Positions 43,550 to 53,110 are shown, numbered from the stretch's first letter. The stretch: DNA of 64,000 nucleotides from Sediminibacillus massiliensis (GCF_900156915.1 NZ_LT732535.1:389120-453119); one strand, 5' to 3'. Numbers and translations are program-made. The notes: generated by a model from the letters alone, not told the origin.

Positions 43550-43673
43550 TTTGCATACTTAATGAATAATTTTAAAGATAACGCTTGTTTTTTTCGGTCA
43601 TTAGCAGTTACCATTTTAATTCTTCCTCATATATTAAATATAATAAATGGGGCATTCAAGGGGGGATAAGTGA

Positions 43674-44258
43674 ATGCGTTTAGAACGATTATCCACAAAC
43701 CAGTTTAAAATCTTTTTAACGTTTGATGACTTAGTCGAAAGAGGGCTGACGAAAGAAGACCTCTGGCTTGACTTGCCCAGAGTCCATCAATTATTCCACG
43801 ATATGATGTATGAAGCCAGCGATGAATTGGGTTTTGAGTTGGAAGGCATGCTGCTTGTCCAAGTACATCTGATGCAAGCACAGGGAATGATGGTAATTGT
43901 CACACAAAATGAATACGAATTGGACAGTGAAGATGATGAGGAATTCGTAGAAATGAAGGTCACATTGGATGAAAGCAGGGAACTGATTTTTGCTTTTATG
44001 GATTTTGAAAATATCATCCAGGTAAGCTCCCATTTGCAGCAATTGGGTTTAACAGGCGGCAGTGTTTATCATATGAATGACTTGTATTATATGCAGATAT
44101 CTGAGGAAGATGTCCATGGCCAAAACCGTGAACATATCATTGCCATTTTGTCGGAATTCTCATCGCCGAGCATAGTTACATCCTATAAGTTGAAAGAATA
44201 TGGTAAAGTAATTTTCGATTCTGACGCCATTTTAAAGGTCGGAGAGTATTTTCTGTAA
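43674..44258 (+). CDS. mecB: Adaptor protein MecB (YpbH)
   Basis: A 194-residue paralogue of MecA that feeds substrates to the ClpC-ClpP protease and can affect competence and sporulation. The N-terminal substrate-binding part (MRLERLSTNQFKIFLTFDDL) and C-terminal ClpC-binding part are joined by a strongly acidic linker (ELDSEDDEEF). Length equals that of the Bacillus subtilis protein. A strong terminator follows. Confidence 0.9.
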   Translation: MRLERLSTNQFKIFLTFDDLVERGLTKEDLWLDLPRVHQLFHDMMYEASDELGFELEGMLLVQVHLMQAQGMMVIVTQNEYELDSEDDEEFVEMKVTLDESRELIFAFMDFENIIQVSSHLQQLGLTGGSVYHMNDLYYMQISEEDVHGQNREHIIAILSEFSSPSIVTSYKLKEYGKVIFDSDAILKVGEYFL

Positions 44259-44276
44259 AATAGGAACGAGGTACGG

Positions 44277-44304
44277 GCTGGTTTTGAGGAACCAGCCTTT
44301 TTTG
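44277..44304 (+). terminator. Terminator after mecB
   Basis: GGCTGGTT and AACCAGCC pair perfectly around TTGAGG, followed by TTTTTT. Confidence 0.92.
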
Positions 44305-44461
44305 CTGGAAAAAAGGTTTGAAGGTTTTTCTAGATGATGGTCAGGTAACATGTTACTATATTTACGTATCTTAGAAATATAGGTATGAAGTGCATGGATT
44401 TTCAATTGTCGTGCATCGCTGCATCATATTAACTTTTTAATAATTCCAAGGAGTGAAATTT

Positions 44462-45388
44462 GTGAAAATTGCTGTATTATATGGGGGCACATCCGGTGAA
44501 AGAGAAGTGTCTCTATCGACCGGTAAGGGAATTATCGAAGCACTAAAAAAGAACGGACATGAAGTAGTCGGTATAGATTTCCATCCCGATAAAATGTCGG
44601 AACTCATTGATTTGCAAGTTGATCTGGTTTTTATCGGATTGCATGGTAAGTTCGGAGAAGACGGAAGAATCCAGGGCTTGCTGGATATGTTGGATATTCC
44701 TTATGTCGGTTCTGGAGTGCTTGCTTCCGCATTGGCAATGGATAAATCAAAAGCAAAGCAAATTTTTGAGATGAATGGGCTCCCAGTCGCCAAAGGAGCT
44801 GCATTTGAGACGAAAAAATATTCAAAAAGTCAGCTGATAGAAAAGGTGAAAGGTTCTTTTTCGCCACCGTATGTAGTCAAACCTAACCAGGAAGGATCGA
44901 CACTGGGATTGACGATCGTCTCTGACGAACAGCAGCTGCCGGAAGCGATTGAGCTGGCGATGAAAAGCGATTCCGTTTTATTAGTGGAGGAATTTGTTTC
45001 CGGAAAGGAATATACAGTCGCAATTGTAGGAAATAGTGGCGATGAGGAAGCATTGCCTATTATCGAAATAATACCAAAAAGTAAATATTATGATTTCGAC
45101 TCTAAGTACAAACCTGGAGGAAGTGAACATATCATCCCGGCAAGAATAAGCGATGAACTGACCAGCCAGGTTAAAGACTATGCTGTAAGGGCACACCAGT
45201 TATTAGGCTGTGAAGTGTATTCAAGAGTGGACTTCATCATTACGGATGAAGGAAAGCCTGTGATTCTCGAAGTGAATACCCTGCCCGGAATGACGCCGAC
45301 AAGTCTATTCCCGGATGCAGCCAAGGTAGTCGGGTTGACATATGAGCAGATGATCGAACGATTTGTAGAACTTTCCGCTAAAAAGTAA
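44462..45388 (+). CDS. ddl: D-alanine--D-alanine ligase
   Basis: Makes the D-Ala-D-Ala dipeptide for cell-wall precursors. The 308-residue ATP-grasp enzyme has YGGTSGEREVSL at the N-terminus, the flexible ATP loop KPNQEGSTLG, and ends with LEVNTLPGMTPTSLFP. The omega-loop residue that separates dipeptide from D-lactate ligases is Tyr (DFDSKYKPG), consistent with D-Ala-D-Ala. GTG at 44462 lies eight bases after AAGGAG; the GTG at 44453 lies on it. In Bacillus subtilis ddl sits next to murF elsewhere, so this is a different placement, possibly a second copy. A GTAACATGTTAC palindrome lies at 44345-44356. Confidence 0.92.
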   Translation: MKIAVLYGGTSGEREVSLSTGKGIIEALKKNGHEVVGIDFHPDKMSELIDLQVDLVFIGLHGKFGEDGRIQGLLDMLDIPYVGSGVLASALAMDKSKAKQIFEMNGLPVAKGAAFETKKYSKSQLIEKVKGSFSPPYVVKPNQEGSTLGLTIVSDEQQLPEAIELAMKSDSVLLVEEFVSGKEYTVAIVGNSGDEEALPIIEIIPKSKYYDFDSKYKPGGSEHIIPARISDELTSQVKDYAVRAHQLLGCEVYSRVDFIITDEGKPVILEVNTLPGMTPTSLFPDAAKVVGLTYEQMIERFVELSAKK

Positions 45389-45537
45389 TCGAGTGGACGT
45401 ATTCTTATGTTTTTATTATAGTTAAGATGGCTAAGGTTATATAGGAGTTTTTTTGCATATTGATTGTTAGCATGTATACTATTTTCTGAAGAACGAAGAA
45501 TCGAATGGATGAACAGAATCTTATAGGAGGTAAGATG

Positions 45538-46818
45538 ATGGTAGCCGATAAAGCATCAGATTCTCCAAATGAACATAACGACAAACTTGATGTATTAAAA
45601 TCCACCCAATCAGTTGTTCAGCAAGCACTTGATAAATTGGGATATCCAGATGAAGTTTTCGACTTGCTGAAAGAACCTGTCAGGATGATGACAGTCCGGA
45701 TTCCGGTCCGGATGGACGATGACTCCATTAAAATATTCACAGGCTATAGAGCCCAGCATAACGACGCTGTAGGACCGACCAAAGGGGGAGTCCGTTTCCA
45801 TCCTGCTGTAACCGAAAAAGAGGTAAAGGCTTTATCCATATGGATGAGTTTGAAAGCGGGTATTGTAGATTTACCATACGGCGGGGGGAAAGGCGGTATT
45901 GTCTGTGATCCTCGTGAAATGTCGTTCCGTGAACTAGAAGGCCTAAGCCGCGGTTATGTACGTGCAATTAGTCAAATAGTCGGACCGACAAAAGATATAC
46001 CTGCTCCCGACGTGTTTACCAACCCTCAAATCATGGCATGGATGATGGATGAATATAGTCGTATCGATGAATTCAATAACCCGGGTTTCATTACTGGTAA
46101 GCCGATTGTACTAGGAGGTTCACATGGTCGGGAGTCTGCCACAGCAAAGGGTGTTACCATTTGTATCGACGAAGCTGTTAAGAAAAAAGGTATCAACGTA
46201 AAAGGCGCTAAAGTAGTTATTCAAGGTTTCGGGAACGCAGGCAGTTTCCTTGCCAAATTTCTTCATGATGCCGGGGCCAAGGTGATCGGTATCTCTGACG
46301 CGTACGCCGGTTTACATGATCCAGATGGACTTGATATCGATTATCTTCTTGATCGCAGGGATAGTTTCGGAACCGTCACCAAGCTGTTCAAGAATACGAT
46401 CACAAATAAAGAGCTGCTCGAACTTGATTGTGACATACTTGTTCCTGCAGCTGTAGAGAATCAGATCACAGAGGAAAATGCCGATAATATTAAAGCGTCA
46501 ATTGTAGTAGAAGCTGCCAATGGACCAACTACGCTGGAGGCAACCAAAATCTTGTCGGGCCGGGATATATTGTTGGTACCGGACGTTCTGGCATCTGCGG
46601 GCGGTGTGACCGTTTCCTACTTTGAGTGGGTGCAAAACAATCAAGGCTATTACTGGACAGAAGAGGAGATAGAAGAAAAGCTTCACAAAGTGATGGTCAA
46701 AGGGTTCAACAATGTTTATAATACTGCTATGACCAGGAAGGTCGACATGCGACTTGCTGCCTACATGGTTGGGGTGCGGAAAATGGCCGAAGCAGCCAGA
46801 TTCCGTGGATGGATTTAA
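45538..46818 (+). CDS. gudB: NAD-specific glutamate dehydrogenase GudB
   Basis: Oxidises glutamate to 2-oxoglutarate and ammonia. The 426-residue protein has the catalytic region GGVRFHPAVTEKEVKALSIWMSLK with GIVDLPYGGGKGG, and a Rossmann GFGNAG motif near residue 230. The Val-Lys-Ala stretch occurs once, so the inactivating nine-base duplication of laboratory Bacillus subtilis gudB is absent and the enzyme should be active. The second of two adjacent ATG codons (45538) has the better spacing from AGGAGG. An imperfect hairpin terminator follows. Confidence 0.95.
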   Translation: MVADKASDSPNEHNDKLDVLKSTQSVVQQALDKLGYPDEVFDLLKEPVRMMTVRIPVRMDDDSIKIFTGYRAQHNDAVGPTKGGVRFHPAVTEKEVKALSIWMSLKAGIVDLPYGGGKGGIVCDPREMSFRELEGLSRGYVRAISQIVGPTKDIPAPDVFTNPQIMAWMMDEYSRIDEFNNPGFITGKPIVLGGSHGRESATAKGVTICIDEAVKKKGINVKGAKVVIQGFGNAGSFLAKFLHDAGAKVIGISDAYAGLHDPDGLDIDYLLDRRDSFGTVTKLFKNTITNKELLELDCDILVPAAVENQITEENADNIKASIVVEAANGPTTLEATKILSGRDILLVPDVLASAGGVTVSYFEWVQNNQGYYWTEEEIEEKLHKVMVKGFNNVYNTAMTRKVDMRLAAYMVGVRKMAEAARFRGWI

Positions 46819-46832
46819 CTGTAATCATTTAA

Positions 46833-46879
46833 CAAGGTGAGCACTTAACAGTGAATCTGGTAAGTGCTTACTTGTTTTT
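46833..46879 (+). terminator. Terminator after gudB
   Basis: CAAGGTGAGCACTTA (46833-46847) pairs imperfectly with TAAGTGCTTACTTG (46861-46874), followed by TTTTT. Confidence 0.7.
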
Positions 46880-46925
46880 ATTTGGGAATAATCTATTGCA
46901 TGCTGCAGATAAGGAGTGAACGAAT

Positions 46926-47897
46926 TTGCATAACGAACATACGATCATTATAGGCGGCGGTCCCTGTGGTATGTCCGCCGCTCTTGAATTGCAACGAAAG
47001 GGAATCAATCCACTAATTATTGAAAAGGGAAATATAGTCAATTCTATTTATCATTATCCGACCCATCAGACATTTTTCAGTTCCAGTGACCGTTTAGAGA
47101 TAGGCGGAGTACCTTTCATAACAGAAAAGAAAAAACCTGTCCGTAATCAGGCCCTGGCTTATTACCGGACAGTTGCAGACAGAAAATCACTGAGAATAAA
47201 TTCTTTTGAGAGAGTAGTGAAAGTTGAAAAAAAAGAAAATGGCTTTTTTCTACATACAATTCTGGCTGATGAAAGGGAAAACCTTTACTATACCGAGAAT
47301 GTTGTTGTAGCAACCGGTTATTATGATCAGCCGAGGTTGATGGGTGTCGAGGGAGAAGACCTGCCGAAGGTAATGCATTATTTTAAAGAGGCACATCCAT
47401 ATTTCGCAAAAAATGTAGTCGTCATCGGCGGAAAGAATTCTGCGGTCGACGCTACCTTAGAACTTCACAAAGCTGGAGCGAATATCACCGTATTATACAG
47501 AGGAAGTGAATATTCCGGAAGCATAAAGCCCTGGATATTACCCGAATTTGAATCACTGGTGAGAAACAAGCGGATTAACATGGAATTCAATGCCTGTGTT
47601 TCCGAGATAACGACAAGCCATGTTAAATATAAAGTTGACGGGATGGCCAAAGAAGTGGAAAATGATTTTGTTTTTGCCATGACCGGCTACCAGCCCGACA
47701 ATGACTTTTTGCGTCATATGGGCATCGAAATTGAAGAAGCAACAGGAGCTCCCGTTTTTAACGAAGAGACAATGGAGACGAACATCAATGGAATTTATAT
47801 AGCAGGGGTTATTGCTGCAGGGTTTAACAACAACAAAATATTCATCGAGAACGGACGGTTTCATGGTGAGCTAATTGCAAATGCCATCTGTAACTGA
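46926..47897 (+). CDS. ypdA: YpdA family FAD-dependent (bacillithiol) disulfide reductase
   Basis: A 323-residue single-domain flavoprotein reductase. The FAD-binding GGGPCGMSAALE is at residues 11-22, the NADPH-binding IGGKNSAVDATLEL near 167, and the second FAD motif GIYIAGVIAAGFNNN near the C-terminus. YpdA (Bdr) reduces oxidised bacillithiol, restoring thiol balance. The Cys in the first glycine motif (GPCGM), considered catalytic in this family, is present. The start is TTG after AAGGAGTG. Position after gudB is conserved. Confidence 0.9.
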   Translation: MHNEHTIIIGGGPCGMSAALELQRKGINPLIIEKGNIVNSIYHYPTHQTFFSSSDRLEIGGVPFITEKKKPVRNQALAYYRTVADRKSLRINSFERVVKVEKKENGFFLHTILADERENLYYTENVVVATGYYDQPRLMGVEGEDLPKVMHYFKEAHPYFAKNVVVIGGKNSAVDATLELHKAGANITVLYRGSEYSGSIKPWILPEFESLVRNKRINMEFNACVSEITTSHVKYKVDGMAKEVENDFVFAMTGYQPDNDFLRHMGIEIEEATGAPVFNEETMETNINGIYIAGVIAAGFNNNKIFIENGRFHGELIANAICN

Positions 47898-47902
47898 CTG
47901 AA

Positions 47903-47938
47903 GAAGAAGCTGCATCCATATCGGAGTGCAGCTTCTTT
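47903..47938. terminator. Bidirectional terminator ypdA/ansA
   Basis: GAAGAAGCTGCA pairs with TGCAGCTTCTTTC around CTCCGATATGG-type loop bases, between two converging genes. Confidence 0.85.
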
Positions 47939-47946
47939 CATTGAGT

Positions 47947-48915
47947 CTATTCAAAAAGTGGTACCAGTTCTTTTGGGTTATCGGTATGTTCCAGTGCAAC
48001 CATCAATTTTATTCTTGCTTTAGGACCTGTAACCCCATTGGCGAAAATGATTCCTGCTTCTTTCAGTTTGTTACCGCCGCCATCATAAGAGTAAGTAGCT
48101 TGTACAACTCCTTGGTAACATCTTGAAACCAATACGATCGGAATACCATCGGCCAGCATGGCTTCTAAAGATCCGACGATATTGGGAGGAAGGTTTCCCT
48201 GGCCAAGCCCTTCGATCACAAGCCCATCAATGCCTGTATGATGGATGGCTTTTATCAAACTCTCATGCATTCCTGCATATGCTTTAATCAGTGCTACATT
48301 TTTTGTTAATGTTTCAACAGTATAGGTCTCTTGGGTCAACAGTTTCTGATGGAAAAAGATTGCCTGCTTTGTGATGATTCCGACCGGACCATATTGTGGA
48401 CTTTGAAAAGTCGCTACATTACTTGTAGATGTTTTGGTAACATTTCTCGCAGTATGGATTTCATCATTCATTACTACCAAAACACCTTTATTGTGAGCGT
48501 CTTCCGAATTCGCGACTCTAATAGAACTGATTAAATTATATAAACCATCGGATCCGATTTCATTACTTGAACGCATTGCCCCTGTAACGACGACCGGCTT
48601 TCTAGTTTTTAGGAACAGATCAAGGAAATATGCCGTTTCCTCCAGCGTATCAGTCCCATGTGTGACTACGACTCCGTCGAATTTCTCTTTAGACAACCTG
48701 TTCTCTATATTTCTGCCAAGTTGCAGCATGTGCAATGGAGTAATGTGGGGTGAAGGCAAGTTGAACATGAATTCTTCCTTTATATCGGCAATTTCGCTCA
48801 AGGCAGGAGTCATATCTGTCAAAGGGTGTTTGTGAGTAGTCGATACTGCTCCTGTCATTTTGTCTTCCATCATCGATATTGTCCCGCCTGTATGGATGAT
48901 GAGGATTTTTTTCAT
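47947..48915 (-). CDS. ansA: Type I L-asparaginase
   Basis: Hydrolyses asparagine to aspartate and ammonia. The 322-residue protein carries both active-site segments: HTGGTISM near residues 8-15 with the nucleophile Thr, and VVTHGTDTLEETAYFL near 85-100 with the Thr-Asp pair. No signal peptide is present, so it is cytosolic. It is transcribed against ypdA and prsW and is an insertion relative to Bacillus subtilis gene order between ypdA and prsW. Confidence 0.92.
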   Translation of the reverse strand: MKKILIIHTGGTISMMEDKMTGAVSTTHKHPLTDMTPALSEIADIKEEFMFNLPSPHITPLHMLQLGRNIENRLSKEKFDGVVVTHGTDTLEETAYFLDLFLKTRKPVVVTGAMRSSNEIGSDGLYNLISSIRVANSEDAHNKGVLVVMNDEIHTARNVTKTSTSNVATFQSPQYGPVGIITKQAIFFHQKLLTQETYTVETLTKNVALIKAYAGMHESLIKAIHHTGIDGLVIEGLGQGNLPPNIVGSLEAMLADGIPIVLVSRCYQGVVQATYSYDGGGNKLKEAGIIFANGVTGPKARIKLMVALEHTDNPKELVPLFE

Positions 48916-49001
48916 AATTACACCTACTTTACTTAGCTCTATTTTAATCTTACCTACTTCATGATACGATGAATATATTAAGAAAGAAAGAGGTTGTCAT
49001 T

Positions 49002-49694
49002 ATGTTTGCTGTCCTGTCAGCAGGGATTGCACCGACTCTTGCATTGATGTCATTTTTTTATTTGAAAGACCAATTTGAATCAGAACCTCTGTCTATGGTT
49101 TTCAGGACTTTTTTATATGGAGCATTATTGGTGTTTCCGATAATGTTTGTTCAATACGCTTTCATGGTCGAAGGAGTAGGACAAACACCGTTTATCCGCT
49201 CCTTTTTAATAACAGGGCTGATGGAAGAATTTTTCAAATGGTTCATTTTCTTATATACCGTTTATAAATATACCGACTTTGACTCCTTATACGATGGAAT
49301 TGTCTATGGAGTTGCAATCAGTCTGGGATTTGCGACAGTAGAGAATTTACTCTACCTGTTGGCACATGGAATAGAGTATGCTTTCGGACGAGCGTTTTTT
49401 CCGGTCTCTTCCCATGCACTGTTCGGCGTAATAATGGGATATTATTTAGGGAAAGCGAAGTTTTCTCCTGTCTACAAAAAACGCACACTGGCATTCGCTC
49501 TTTTTCTGCCTGTTTTTCTGCATGGAATGTACGACTATATTTTAGAAGCCGTCCCGAGTTATTGGATTTATTTATTGACTCCTTTCATGATAGCCCTCTG
49601 GATGCTCGGACTAAGAAAAGTCAAAATTGCCAATCGCCAAGCCATGCATCACCAAGTGACTCTGATCAACGAGAAACAATCCAATACTTTGTGA
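49002..49694 (+). CDS. prsW: PrsW intramembrane protease
   Basis: A 230-residue multi-pass membrane protease that makes the site-1 cut in anti-sigma factor RsiW in Bacillus subtilis, releasing SigW. Conserved boxes are MEEFFKW near residue 79, GFATVEN near 118, SSHALFG near 141 and HGMYDYI near 175; the Glu and His residues form the catalytic centre. ATG at 49002 follows AAAGAGG and gives the family N-terminus; an ATG 33 bases upstream is unlikely. It lies next to sleB as in Bacillus subtilis. No rsiW is in this window. Confidence 0.92.
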   Translation: MFAVLSAGIAPTLALMSFFYLKDQFESEPLSMVFRTFLYGALLVFPIMFVQYAFMVEGVGQTPFIRSFLITGLMEEFFKWFIFLYTVYKYTDFDSLYDGIVYGVAISLGFATVENLLYLLAHGIEYAFGRAFFPVSSHALFGVIMGYYLGKAKFSPVYKKRTLAFALFLPVFLHGMYDYILEAVPSYWIYLLTPFMIALWMLGLRKVKIANRQAMHHQVTLINEKQSNTL

Positions 49695-49726
49695 AAACCC
49701 GCTTTTGGAGAAGAAGCGGGTTTTTT
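49694..49726 (+). terminator. Terminator after prsW
   Basis: AAAACCCGCTT and AAGCGGGTTTTTT pair around TTGGAGAAG, beginning at the last base of the prsW stop codon. Confidence 0.92.
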
Positions 49727-49842
49727 GTTATTTTCATGGTCTTCCTTTTATTTTCTTCCTGTCAATACAATGTATAAAAACTGATAGCTTGCTAAAAAAT
49801 AAGCCGACAACAAAGACATTTTTACTCTTAGGAGGAATATAA

Positions 49843-50709
49843 ATGCACTTCAAGAAGAAGTCGATGATGTTTTTGGTCATCAGTATCATAGTACTTGCTG
49901 TCGGCCTCACTGCTTCGAATGAAAATTCACCGGTAAAGGCCTTTAGTAATCAAGTAATCCAGCAAGGTGCTGTCGGAGAAGATGTCATCGAGCTGCAATC
50001 AAGACTACAGTACTTAGGTTTCTATAATGGTAAAATCGACGGTGTTTTCGGCTGGGGAACTTACTGGGCTCTCCGAAACTTTCAATACGAGTTCGGAATG
50101 GAGATTGACGGGCTGGCCGGTAAAGAAACAAAGGAAAAACTACAGAAAGCAAGCAATTATGACAAGGATTTTGTGAAGAAACAGATCAACCAAGGCAAAG
50201 ACTTTACCCACTATGGGGGAACCCCAAAGGAACAACAAGTAAAGCAAGGCAACAATCAAAGTGGAAATGCCCCACAAGGAGGAGGCCAAGCCCAGCAGGC
50301 GGAAGGAAACCAGACACCGGACGAACCTACTGCAGTCAATGTTCCGAGTGGCTTTTCGCAAAACGATATCCGCTTGATGGCAAATGCCGTCCATGGGGAA
50401 GCGAGAGGTGAATCCTATGAAGGCAAGGTGGCCGTGGCAGCAGTCATTCTCAACAGGGTGGAAAGTCCCACGTTTCCAAATACCGTTTCAGGAGTAATTT
50501 TCGAGCCAAGAGCATTCACGGCGGTGGCTGATGGACAGATATGGCTGACCCCTGATGATTCGGCCGAAGAGGCGGTACTGGATGCAATCAATGGTTGGGA
50601 CCCTACTGGAGAAGCTATTTACTACTTCAATCCAGACACGGCCACCTCAGGCTGGATATGGTCCCGTCCTCAAATTAAGCGGATAGGAAAGCATATATTC
50701 TGTATGTAG
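49843..50709 (+). CDS. sleB: Spore cortex-lytic enzyme SleB
   Basis: Germination-specific lytic transglycosylase that degrades cortex peptidoglycan at muramic lactam. The 288-residue protein has a signal peptide (about 1-35), a peptidoglycan-binding domain at about 40-98 (LQSRLQYLGFYNGKIDGVFGW), and a Gln/Asn/Gly linker. The C-terminal catalytic hydrolase_2 domain (about 168-288) has the Glu in HGEARGES. AGGAGG precedes the ATG. The partner gene ypeB follows 14 bases later; a GTATA at 49772 hints at a forespore promoter, but the -10 is poor. Confidence 0.95.
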   Translation: MHFKKKSMMFLVISIIVLAVGLTASNENSPVKAFSNQVIQQGAVGEDVIELQSRLQYLGFYNGKIDGVFGWGTYWALRNFQYEFGMEIDGLAGKETKEKLQKASNYDKDFVKKQINQGKDFTHYGGTPKEQQVKQGNNQSGNAPQGGGQAQQAEGNQTPDEPTAVNVPSGFSQNDIRLMANAVHGEARGESYEGKVAVAAVILNRVESPTFPNTVSGVIFEPRAFTAVADGQIWLTPDDSAEEAVLDAINGWDPTGEAIYYFNPDTATSGWIWSRPQIKRIGKHIFCM

Positions 50710-50723
50710 GAAGGTGGATAAGA

Positions 50724-52067
50724 ATGATCAGATGGATTTTAGTAGCACTGCTAGCTGTAGGTATAACTGCTACTGGTATATGGGGTTATCAGGAACACCA
50801 AGAGAAGAATGCAATTCTGATACAAGCGGAAAACACCTATCAACGGTCTTTCCACGATTTGTCTTATCATATGGATTTGCTTCATGAGAAGATCGGAACG
50901 ACTCTTGCCATGAACACGAGGTCCCAATTGTCTCCGCAACTGGCTGATATTTGGAGGCTTACATCGGAAGCAAGTACTGATGTAGGACAGCTGCCACTGG
51001 CATTATTACCTTTTAACAAGACCGAAGAGTTTTTGTCGGACATAGGGGATTTTAGTTATAAGGCAGCTATAAGGGATTTGGATAAAGAGCCTTTATCGGA
51101 AAACGAAGTGAAGAGCCTGCAGACCTTGTATCAGCAGTCCGGAGAGATAAAAAATGAACTGAGAAAAGTCCAGCATGTTGTTCTGGATAATAATCTTCGT
51201 TGGATGGATGTTCAACTTGCGCTGTCGACTAATGACCAACAGGCAGACAATACAATTGTCGATGGGTTTAAAACTGTGGAAAAAACAGTTAAAGGGTACT
51301 CGGAGGGTAACTTCGGACCGACTCTGACCGGTACCTCGAAGGAAAACCACAAGTTCCAAAATCTACAGGGGGAAAAAATCTCCGAGAATCAAGCAAGGAA
51401 AAGAGCCAGGGACTTATTCGATGTGGGAGAGGATGTTGAGATAACAGTCACTAAAACCGGCGACGGTGCCCAAATTCCTATGTATAGCGCATCCTACCAA
51501 AAAGATGGAAAAAATGGCTATCTCGATATTTCTGAAAAAGGCGGTCACCCGCTTTCTTTGATGGTTAACCGGGAAGTCAAAGAGCAGAAAATAAGTTTGA
51601 ATGAGGCGATGGAAAAAGCTGGGGATTATATGAATAAACTACAGCTGGATGGTATGGAGGTCTTCCAAAGCAGTCAGTATGACAATGTTGGCGTCTTCAA
51701 CTTTTTATTCAAGCAGGATGAAGTGAGGATATACCCGGACTCTGTACAAGTAAAAGTAGCTCTGGATAATGGTGATATTCTCGGTATCTCTGCTCGGGAT
51801 TTTTTCATGAATCATCAGGAACGCAAGATAGAGGAACCTGGATTATCTGTTAGCGAAGCTGAAGAAACGGTAAACCCGAATGTCCAGATTCAAGAGCATT
51901 CCCTGGCTGTGATTGAAAATGATATGACTGAAGAGGTGCTTGTTTACGAATTTCTTGGAACATTAGAGAACGATACCTATCGGATATTTATCAATGCCAA
52001 CACAGGTGAGGAAGAAAGAGTAGAGCATTTAAAAGGCACGGAAGAAGTATTCGAAGAATCTGTTTAG
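50724..52067 (+). CDS. ypeB: Germination protein YpeB
   Basis: A 447-residue protein with one N-terminal membrane segment, a helical region (to about 200), and PepSY-like repeats in the C-terminal half (for example ISENQARKRARDLFDVG, ISLNEAMEKAGDYM and LSVSEAEETVN). YpeB and SleB stabilise each other in spores and both are needed for cortex breakdown. It is co-transcribed with sleB, spacing 14 bases with AAGGTGG upstream. Confidence 0.95.
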   Translation: MIRWILVALLAVGITATGIWGYQEHQEKNAILIQAENTYQRSFHDLSYHMDLLHEKIGTTLAMNTRSQLSPQLADIWRLTSEASTDVGQLPLALLPFNKTEEFLSDIGDFSYKAAIRDLDKEPLSENEVKSLQTLYQQSGEIKNELRKVQHVVLDNNLRWMDVQLALSTNDQQADNTIVDGFKTVEKTVKGYSEGNFGPTLTGTSKENHKFQNLQGEKISENQARKRARDLFDVGEDVEITVTKTGDGAQIPMYSASYQKDGKNGYLDISEKGGHPLSLMVNREVKEQKISLNEAMEKAGDYMNKLQLDGMEVFQSSQYDNVGVFNFLFKQDEVRIYPDSVQVKVALDNGDILGISARDFFMNHQERKIEEPGLSVSEAEETVNPNVQIQEHSLAVIENDMTEEVLVYEFLGTLENDTYRIFINANTGEEERVEHLKGTEEVFEESV

Positions 52068-52096
52068 GGAAGGGTAGTAATTGCCTTTCCCTTTTT
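52067..52096 (+). terminator. Terminator after ypeB
   Basis: GGGAAGG and CCTTTCCC pair with one bulge around a 10-base loop, followed by TTTTT. Confidence 0.75.
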
Positions 52097-52148
52097 GCCT
52101 ATTTTTGAGATAATATTTGCAAGACTAGATAGGAATGAGGCGTAATGA

Positions 52149-52817
52149 GTGATCAAAATAGGATCTAGACTTGTCCTGGAAACGGGGAAGGGAGAAAATT
52201 CAGATCGATACCGATGTAAAATTGTCGATGTAATAGGGAATCTTTTGTATGTCGATTACCCTGTCCATGAATTGACCGGACGAACTAGTTTATTTAGAAA
52301 CAACACAAAGTTCTCTGCAAACTTTGTTGGAACAGATCGCGGTGTTTATCGTTTTTCGACCGAGATAAAAGAAAAAAAGAAAATGAACAATGTGCCGACC
52401 CTTGTCTTAGATTATCCAGGGGACGAACATTTGCAAAGAATCCAGAGAAGACAATACGTACGGATGGAAGTCACATTAGATGTTTCGGTCCATGATCCAA
52501 ACGGGATATTGGCGCCTTTTACGGCTGTTACACAAGATATTAGCGGTGGCGGAATTTCCCTTCTCTTTCCCGAGCACTATGATGAAATATCCCATGGTAC
52601 TTCCCTGGATTTATGGCTCGTCCTTCCAATGGAAAATAGTCGATATGAATACATACGGACGTCGGCTAAAGCAATTCGTACAATCACAAGGAAAGAAGGT
52701 CAAAGTAAACTGCTTTCTTTGAAGTTTGGGGATATGAATGAAAAAGACCGACAATCCATCATAAGATTTTGCTTTCAAAAACAGTTGCAATCCAGAAAGA
52801 GAGGAATGGGTTTGTAA
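52149..52817 (+). CDS. ypfA: PilZ-domain flagellar brake protein YpfA (MotI)
   Basis: A 222-residue YcgR-type protein: an N-terminal YcgR domain (about 1-90) and a PilZ domain (about 100-215). The c-di-GMP-binding signatures are intact: RxxxR in RIQRRQYVRM and DISGGGIS. In Bacillus subtilis the c-di-GMP-bound protein disengages the flagellar stator, reducing swimming. Start GTG at 52149 lies eight bases after GAGG. Position between ypeB and ypfB-cmk is conserved. Confidence 0.9.
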   Translation: MIKIGSRLVLETGKGENSDRYRCKIVDVIGNLLYVDYPVHELTGRTSLFRNNTKFSANFVGTDRGVYRFSTEIKEKKKMNNVPTLVLDYPGDEHLQRIQRRQYVRMEVTLDVSVHDPNGILAPFTAVTQDISGGGISLLFPEHYDEISHGTSLDLWLVLPMENSRYEYIRTSAKAIRTITRKEGQSKLLSLKFGDMNEKDRQSIIRFCFQKQLQSRKRGMGL

Positions 52818-52852
52818 GTATTACTCAAATTAAAAGAAAAGGTTTGAGGAAG

Positions 52853-53053
52853 ATGAAACGTGTGGAACGGTATATTGTAGCATTATTGGGTTTGCATGCT
52901 TTCCTTTTGGTCAGTTTTCAACTGCTTGTTTTGCATACTGATGTAAACTTATTTTTGAACCCTGTCTATGAATATGTTGGGGTAGCCAAAATGGAAAATA
53001 CAACTGTGTTAGAAAAATTGCAACAAGTAATAGATAGTGTGTTATCCTTTTAA
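52853..53053 (+). CDS. ypfB: YpfB family small membrane protein
   Basis: A 66-residue protein with one membrane helix (about 7-30, IVALLGLHAFLLVSFQLLVL) and a short tail ending KLQQVIDSVLSF. The ATG at 52853 has only a weak AAAAGG or closely spaced GAGG signal. It lies between ypfA and cmk, matching ypfB of Bacillus subtilis. The function is unknown. Confidence 0.75.
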   Translation: MKRVERYIVALLGLHAFLLVSFQLLVLHTDVNLFLNPVYEYVGVAKMENTTVLEKLQQVIDSVLSF

Positions 53054-53110
53054 GGGCAACTCTTAGAGTGCCAAACGAGAGGTTCGGTAGGTAAAGAGTT
53101 ATGTGACATT

